Source of the DNA: CAXMQZ01 sp963707075
GTDB taxonomy: Bacteria; Acidobacteriota; Thermoanaerobaculia; Multivoradales; JAHEKO01
Assembly: GCA_963707075.1 (NCBI GenBank)
Contig: CAVPOX010000004.1
Location: forward strand, 682,001-746,000
DNA: 64,000 bases
Reading direction: 5' to 3'
Shown in pieces: positions 60,941-64,000 of the stretch. The notes under the pieces were generated by a model. The model had not been told where the DNA came from. It saw only the letters and a list, made by a program, of their open reading frames with translations, and made no database searches. The stretch's first letter is position 1; each line of letters starts with the position of its first letter. The position numbers were made by a program, and so were the translations under genes.

Positions 60941-61066
60941 CTACCGGTGCTTGGACGGTGGCTTCAGGTAGCCAATCAGCAGCACGAACAGCACCAGAAA
61001 GCAGAGTAGCAACAGATACTCCAGTCCCTTGGTCTCGAAGATATTGACGTACGTGTAGGTCTCCAT
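60941..61066 (-). CDS. 41-residue membrane protein next to HybB-like gene
   Basis: METYTYVNIFETKGLEYLLL starts the protein, followed by one membrane helix (about 16-34: LEYLLLLCFLVLFVLLIGYL) and a basic tail KPPSKHR. GAGGTGA lies 5 bases upstream of ATG 61066. It is 3 bases after the HybB-like stop and converges with the efflux pump gene (2 bases between stops). The -ETKGLEYLL- pattern is, in my recollection, shared by short proteins beside Fe-S/NrfD respiratory operons. It is likely a small subunit or assembly factor. Confidence 0.75.
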   Translation of the reverse strand: METYTYVNIFETKGLEYLLLLCFLVLFVLLIGYLKPPSKHR

Positions 61067-61069
61067 GAC

Positions 61070-62317
61070 TCACCTCGTCGACGGCAGGGTAGCGCGAGTA
61101 GTCTGATCGATTGCCTTGTTCTGATGGCTCGGTAGCTCATGGGCCTCACGCAGAACTGGCATCCTCAGCACGATCCAGCGAAAGACCCAGATCTCGGTGA
61201 AGATCACCATCAGGGTCACAACGAACTCCATCCAGGTCGGAAAGTACGACACGGGTGAGTTCCAGTTGAAGGCGATGACCGATATGTTGAGGCGGTTCAG
61301 GATGACGCCCAGCAGGGTCATCACAGCTGCCAGCTTCACCACTCCCAGTCGCCTGTGGCGCACTCCGTAGGCGAACAGGAAGCAGGGGACGAGAACCAGC
61401 CCAATGACTTCCAGGACATACCACCAGCCCCAGAAGCCCTCGATCAGGGTCCACTGTCGGTCGTGTAGAAACGTCAGGGCCTTGAAGAAGTAGTAGACGA
61501 ACATCGTAATGGCAGCCCCTTTGCCCAGGCCGAACATGATGTCGTCGAAGGAGTGGTGCTTTGCTGGATCGATCTGATCGCTGAATACCCGGTGACTGAT
61601 CGATCCCTCGAAGATCAGCATGGAGAGGCCGGCGAAGATGCTGGAGACCAGGAAAAAAATCGGAATGAACTCCGAGTACCAAAGGGGATGGATTTTGGGC
61701 TTGGCCATCAGGTAGAGCGCTCCGAGTCCCGACTGGTGCAAGGTCGAGAGCGTCACACCCAGGATCACCGCACCGAGAGTCAGAGACGCGAGGATTCTCC
61801 GCAGGCGTTTCATGCCGAGCCATTCAGCAACCACCGGGGAAAACTCGATGAACTCAGCGGTCATGTAGAGCAGGAAGTGCCACGAGACCAGGAAAAGCAC
61901 CGAGTTGTATCCGAACTGGTTCCCGATGATCGGGTTGATGATGTGCCACGGCCTCCCCAGATCGAGGACCAGGGCGCCGGCATAGAACACATACGCCAGG
62001 AGCCCGCTCAGTACCGCCGGTCGGACGATCGGATGGTATTTCTCCAGCCGCATTACGTACACTGTGAAGGTGATGATGTAGGCGCCACCGGCCAGGGCCA
62101 CTCCGGTGACGACGTCGAAGCCAATCCAGAATCCCCACGGATAGGCCTGTGACAGATCGGTTACGGCACCCAGTCCCTTGGTGAAGCGGATTACCAGGAT
62201 GCCGAGGCCGAGCAGGATGATGGGGATGGAGATGACATTGAAAGGCGTCAGCAGCTTGCCTTTCGGCTTCATCTCGGCGCGTAGGAACTGCCAGAGGGTC
62301 TCAGTCGTCATTCTCAT
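61070..62317 (-). CDS. HybB-like NrfD-family membrane subunit
   Basis: 415 residues with about ten hydrophobic helices. Segments characteristic of HybB-type quinone-linked subunits are present: AYPWGFWIGFDVVTGVALAGG, YHPIVRPAVLSGLLAYVFYA, TLHQSGLGALYLMAKPKIHPLW and SVIAFNWNSPVSYFPTWMEF. It would carry electrons between the Fe-S subunit and quinone. It overlaps the HybA-like gene by 17 bases; an ATG at 62311 is an equally possible start with a better-placed ribosome site. Confidence 0.88.
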   Translation of the reverse strand: MRMTTETLWQFLRAEMKPKGKLLTPFNVISIPIILLGLGILVIRFTKGLGAVTDLSQAYPWGFWIGFDVVTGVALAGGAYIITFTVYVMRLEKYHPIVRPAVLSGLLAYVFYAGALVLDLGRPWHIINPIIGNQFGYNSVLFLVSWHFLLYMTAEFIEFSPVVAEWLGMKRLRRILASLTLGAVILGVTLSTLHQSGLGALYLMAKPKIHPLWYSEFIPIFFLVSSIFAGLSMLIFEGSISHRVFSDQIDPAKHHSFDDIMFGLGKGAAITMFVYYFFKALTFLHDRQWTLIEGFWGWWYVLEVIGLVLVPCFLFAYGVRHRRLGVVKLAAVMTLLGVILNRLNISVIAFNWNSPVSYFPTWMEFVVTLMVIFTEIWVFRWIVLRMPVLREAHELPSHQNKAIDQTTRATLPSTR

Positions 62318-63143
62318 TGCCCGCCATCAAATGCATTCCAAGGAGCAAGGCCGGGAAGCCAAATAGCACCAGCGGCACTCCATAGAGAAAGTTCCGGGTC
62401 AGCTCGGGATAGGGCGTCGTGCCAAGATCGGTGCGAAAGCCGATCTCCTCGAACGGTACCGCTGACAGATAGAGCCATCCGGTGCCGCCGACCTCGTGCT
62501 CTCCATAGATCTTGTGCACATAGCGATCCGGATGGTTGTAGATCCGCACACGAGCGATCTCCATCAGCTCGCGTTTGCGACCAAAGGCCAGAGCATCGGT
62601 CGGGCAGGCCTGGACGCATGCGGGTTTCTTACCCTCCTGCAACCTCTCGAAGCAGAGCGTGCACTTCTGGATGCGGGGATTCCAGCTGTGGTATTCGAAC
62701 TTCGGTATGTCGAAGGGGCAGGAGATCATGCAGAATCGACATCCCATACAGCGATCGGGGTGCCAGATCACCGGGCCTTGAGTGGTCTTTTCCATCGCAT
62801 TGGTCAGACAGGCGGCCGCGCAAGCCGGTTGCCAACAATGGAAGCATTGGCGCTTGACGTACACATCGCCTTGCGCGGTGGAGTAGCGATTAACCAGCGT
62901 CCACTGCGTTTCGGAGGTCTGGCGCTCTTGCTCGAGAGCCCCATCATTGACGACATCGGGCACCGGAAAACCGTGTTCGCTAGCGCAGGCCTGCTCACAG
63001 GCCCGGCATCCGATACAACGTGTGGTATCGACCAGGACCCCGACAAACTCCGTCGTCTCGCTGGTTGTGCTGGCCTGGGCCCGTTGACCAGCCAGAGTGA
63101 TGCCAACGGCGCCGCTTGTTTTCAAGAAGTCTCGACGGTTCAT
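62301..63143 (-). CDS. HybA-like four-cluster Fe-S subunit with Tat signal
   Basis: 280 residues. Twin-arginine signal NRRDFLKTSGAVGITLAG at the start, four [4Fe-4S] motifs (CIGCRACEQACAS, CFHCWQPACAAACLT, CMGCRFCMISCPF, CTLCFERLQEGKKPACVQAC), the HybA-like GEHEVGGTGWLYLSAVPFEE and a C-terminal membrane anchor (about 252-275). It is periplasmic and passes electrons between a catalytic unit or cytochrome and the NrfD-type subunit. ATG 63143 overlaps the cytochrome stop (ATGA) and has GGGAGAGG upstream. Confidence 0.92.
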   Translation of the reverse strand: MNRRDFLKTSGAVGITLAGQRAQASTTSETTEFVGVLVDTTRCIGCRACEQACASEHGFPVPDVVNDGALEQERQTSETQWTLVNRYSTAQGDVYVKRQCFHCWQPACAAACLTNAMEKTTQGPVIWHPDRCMGCRFCMISCPFDIPKFEYHSWNPRIQKCTLCFERLQEGKKPACVQACPTDALAFGRKRELMEIARVRIYNHPDRYVHKIYGEHEVGGTGWLYLSAVPFEEIGFRTDLGTTPYPELTRNFLYGVPLVLFGFPALLLGMHLMAGNENDD

Positions 63144-63637
63144 CCCACCTCTCCCTTGATGACGCCTTGATGACAGAAGCCACAGCTGTTGCTTGCCTCG
63201 CTCCCCGTACCCGCCGGGTGGCACTCCCAGCAGGCTTGATGGATCACCACCTTGCTGCTGAGGGTCTCATCCGCCATCGAGCTGGGTGAACTTTGATGAC
63301 AGGACGAGCAGGTTTGAGGACAGGACGACTGGCCGCGCGCTCGATGGCAGGTCTCGCAACGTATCCAGAAGTCCGCGAAGTACTCGGGATGGGGCATGGT
63401 CAGCTCGCCGACGTGCGTCGCGTGGTGACAGCTCTCGCACGGAATATCCATCTCCTCATGGAGCAGATGAGGAAATCTGACGACTCCCGCCGTCGCCGGA
63501 AAGACGACTTCCGACGGCGCCGGATCGGGGCAGCTGGCCTCGGTGGCAGGGTCTTCCGAAACTGCCGCTGTCGGCCCTGAGAGGATTATGCAGGCCAGAG
63601 CCGCGACCCACCTGGTTGCTCGGCTGGGAAAAAGCAT
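63140..63637 (-). CDS. Pentahaem c-type cytochrome (class III-like)
   Basis: 165 residues with a signal peptide (about 1-27; WVAALACIILSGPTAA) and five CxxCH haem sites: CESCH, CETCH, CSSCH, CWECH and CGFCH. The segment VVRFPHLLHEEMDIPCESCHH... (63470-63535) resembles cytochrome c3/c7-type proteins where an upstream His serves as axial ligand. It lies between the GcvH-like gene and the HybA-like gene and probably hands electrons to the HybA-like subunit in the periplasm. Confidence 0.9.
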   Translation of the reverse strand: MLFPSRATRWVAALACIILSGPTAAVSEDPATEASCPDPAPSEVVFPATAGVVRFPHLLHEEMDIPCESCHHATHVGELTMPHPEYFADFWIRCETCHRARGQSSCPQTCSSCHQSSPSSMADETLSSKVVIHQACWECHPAGTGSEASNSCGFCHQGVIKGEVG

Positions 63638-63649
63638 GGTGGCTCCGAG

Positions 63650-64000
63650 TCAGGCCTGCACCGGCGCCCGGTTGGATTTCAGGTACGTGGTGGCGAAGGC
63701 CTGCCAGACCGCCTCCCAGAGCTCTTGATCGGTGTCCTCCTTCTTTGTCGACGCCAGGATCCGATCCCAGAAATCACCTACCTGGGTCTCATACCATTTC
63801 AGGGCGTCGGCACCGATTCTCAGCTGGGCGAGCTCGGCGGTGAGATTCTCCGGCTCGATGGCACAGATCCACCCGGTCGTCGCCGGTTTTCTGGCGAGGA
63901 CCTCCAACTGATAAGTGATCTCGTGATTCACTTTCGAGATGGTGCCGGTCAGTGGTGAGGAGAAGACCAGTCGATGGTCACCGCGCCGGACGACAAACAG
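63650..64000 (-). CDS. GcvH-like lipoyl-domain protein (partial at window edge)
   Basis: The frame is open from the window edge to the stop at 63650 (116 visible codons). Visible sequence LFVVRRGDHRLVFSSPLTGT, then the lipoyl-hammerhead end TISKVNHEITYQ and ATTGWICAIEPENLTAELAQ with LRIGADALKWY, matches the C-terminal half of glycine cleavage H proteins (S/PSP-x-SG-x-V, GWICRIEP). The lipoyl-lysine site is beyond the edge. It is next to respiratory genes rather than gcvT/P, so it may be an electron- or sulfur-carrier variant (LbpA-like proteins belong to this family). A start at GTG 63931 is unlikely. Confidence 0.68.
   Translation of the reverse strand: MFVVRRGDHRLVFSSPLTGTISKVNHEITYQLEVLARKPATTGWICAIEPENLTAELAQLRIGADALKWYETQVGDFWDRILASTKKEDTDQELWEAVWQAFATTYLKSNRAPVQA

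Overview
The window reads as chromosome of a Gram-negative bacterium with high G+C codon use. The outer-membrane machinery is clear: two TolC proteins, a FadL-type channel, a beta-barrel protein, a LolC/E-type permease and SPOR/SpoIID and EnvC cell-wall proteins. HspR control of dnaK, DUF4388 and DUF1844 proteins and a Haliangium-like microcompartment fit Acidobacteriota (Thermoanaerobaculia-like) or Myxococcota. This is inference; there is no rRNA to decide it. I saw no tRNA, rRNA, CRISPR array, insertion sequence or prophage.

Bases 1-18843 are mostly housekeeping genes: an EnvC tail and an S41 'protease' that has lost both catalytic residues, a carbamoyltransferase/SxtJ/DUF5989 trio, an ABC exporter next to a TesA esterase, MazG, TPR and DUF4388 proteins, dnaK-hspR, a DnaC-like ATPase and SpoIID. 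Bases 18867-24176 hold a compact microcompartment locus: RpiB-like isomerase, deoxyribose-phosphate aldolase, CoA-acylating aldehyde dehydrogenase and six shell proteins (one BMC-H, two BMC-T, three BMC-P). All three enzymes carry a short amphipathic N-terminal extension typical of encapsulation peptides. It matches the sugar-phosphate-utilising class and closely resembles the Haliangium ochraceum shell. Acyl-CoA dehydrogenase and methylmalonyl-CoA epimerase follow.

Bases 26177-40084 hold aroF-carA-lolE, a DUF3108 protein, a thioredoxin/TolC/adaptor/RND/DUF2892/P-II-like efflux operon and a beta-barrel protein with a clear terminator.

Bases 40391-54611 form a sulfur region: a cytoplasmic molybdenum oxidoreductase with a fused Fe-S/NrfD partner and TorD chaperone (SoeABC-like), a FadL channel, a CsoR-family repressor with DsrE and TusA, a rhodanese-persulfide dioxygenase, a dihaem cytochrome, a second DsrE, a TusE/DsrC protein and a sulfide:quinone-oxidoreductase-like flavoprotein. 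Two regulatory layouts can be read directly: a CsoR-type operator inside the -35/-10 spacer of the tusA promoter, and a -24/-12 (sigma-54) promoter with two dyads in front of the SQR operon, just downstream of a sigma-54 activator gene. A plausible flow is sulfide to sulfane sulfur (SQR), carrier proteins (DsrE/TusA/TusE), sulfite (persulfide dioxygenase), then sulfate (SoeABC-like).

Bases 54604-64000 hold a hydrogenase maturation protease, a CusCBA-like efflux operon, and the 3' part of a respiratory operon: a lipoyl-domain (GcvH-like) protein cut by the window edge, a pentahaem cytochrome, HybA-like and HybB-like subunits and a 41-residue membrane protein. Catalytic hydrogenase subunits, if any, would lie beyond base 64000.
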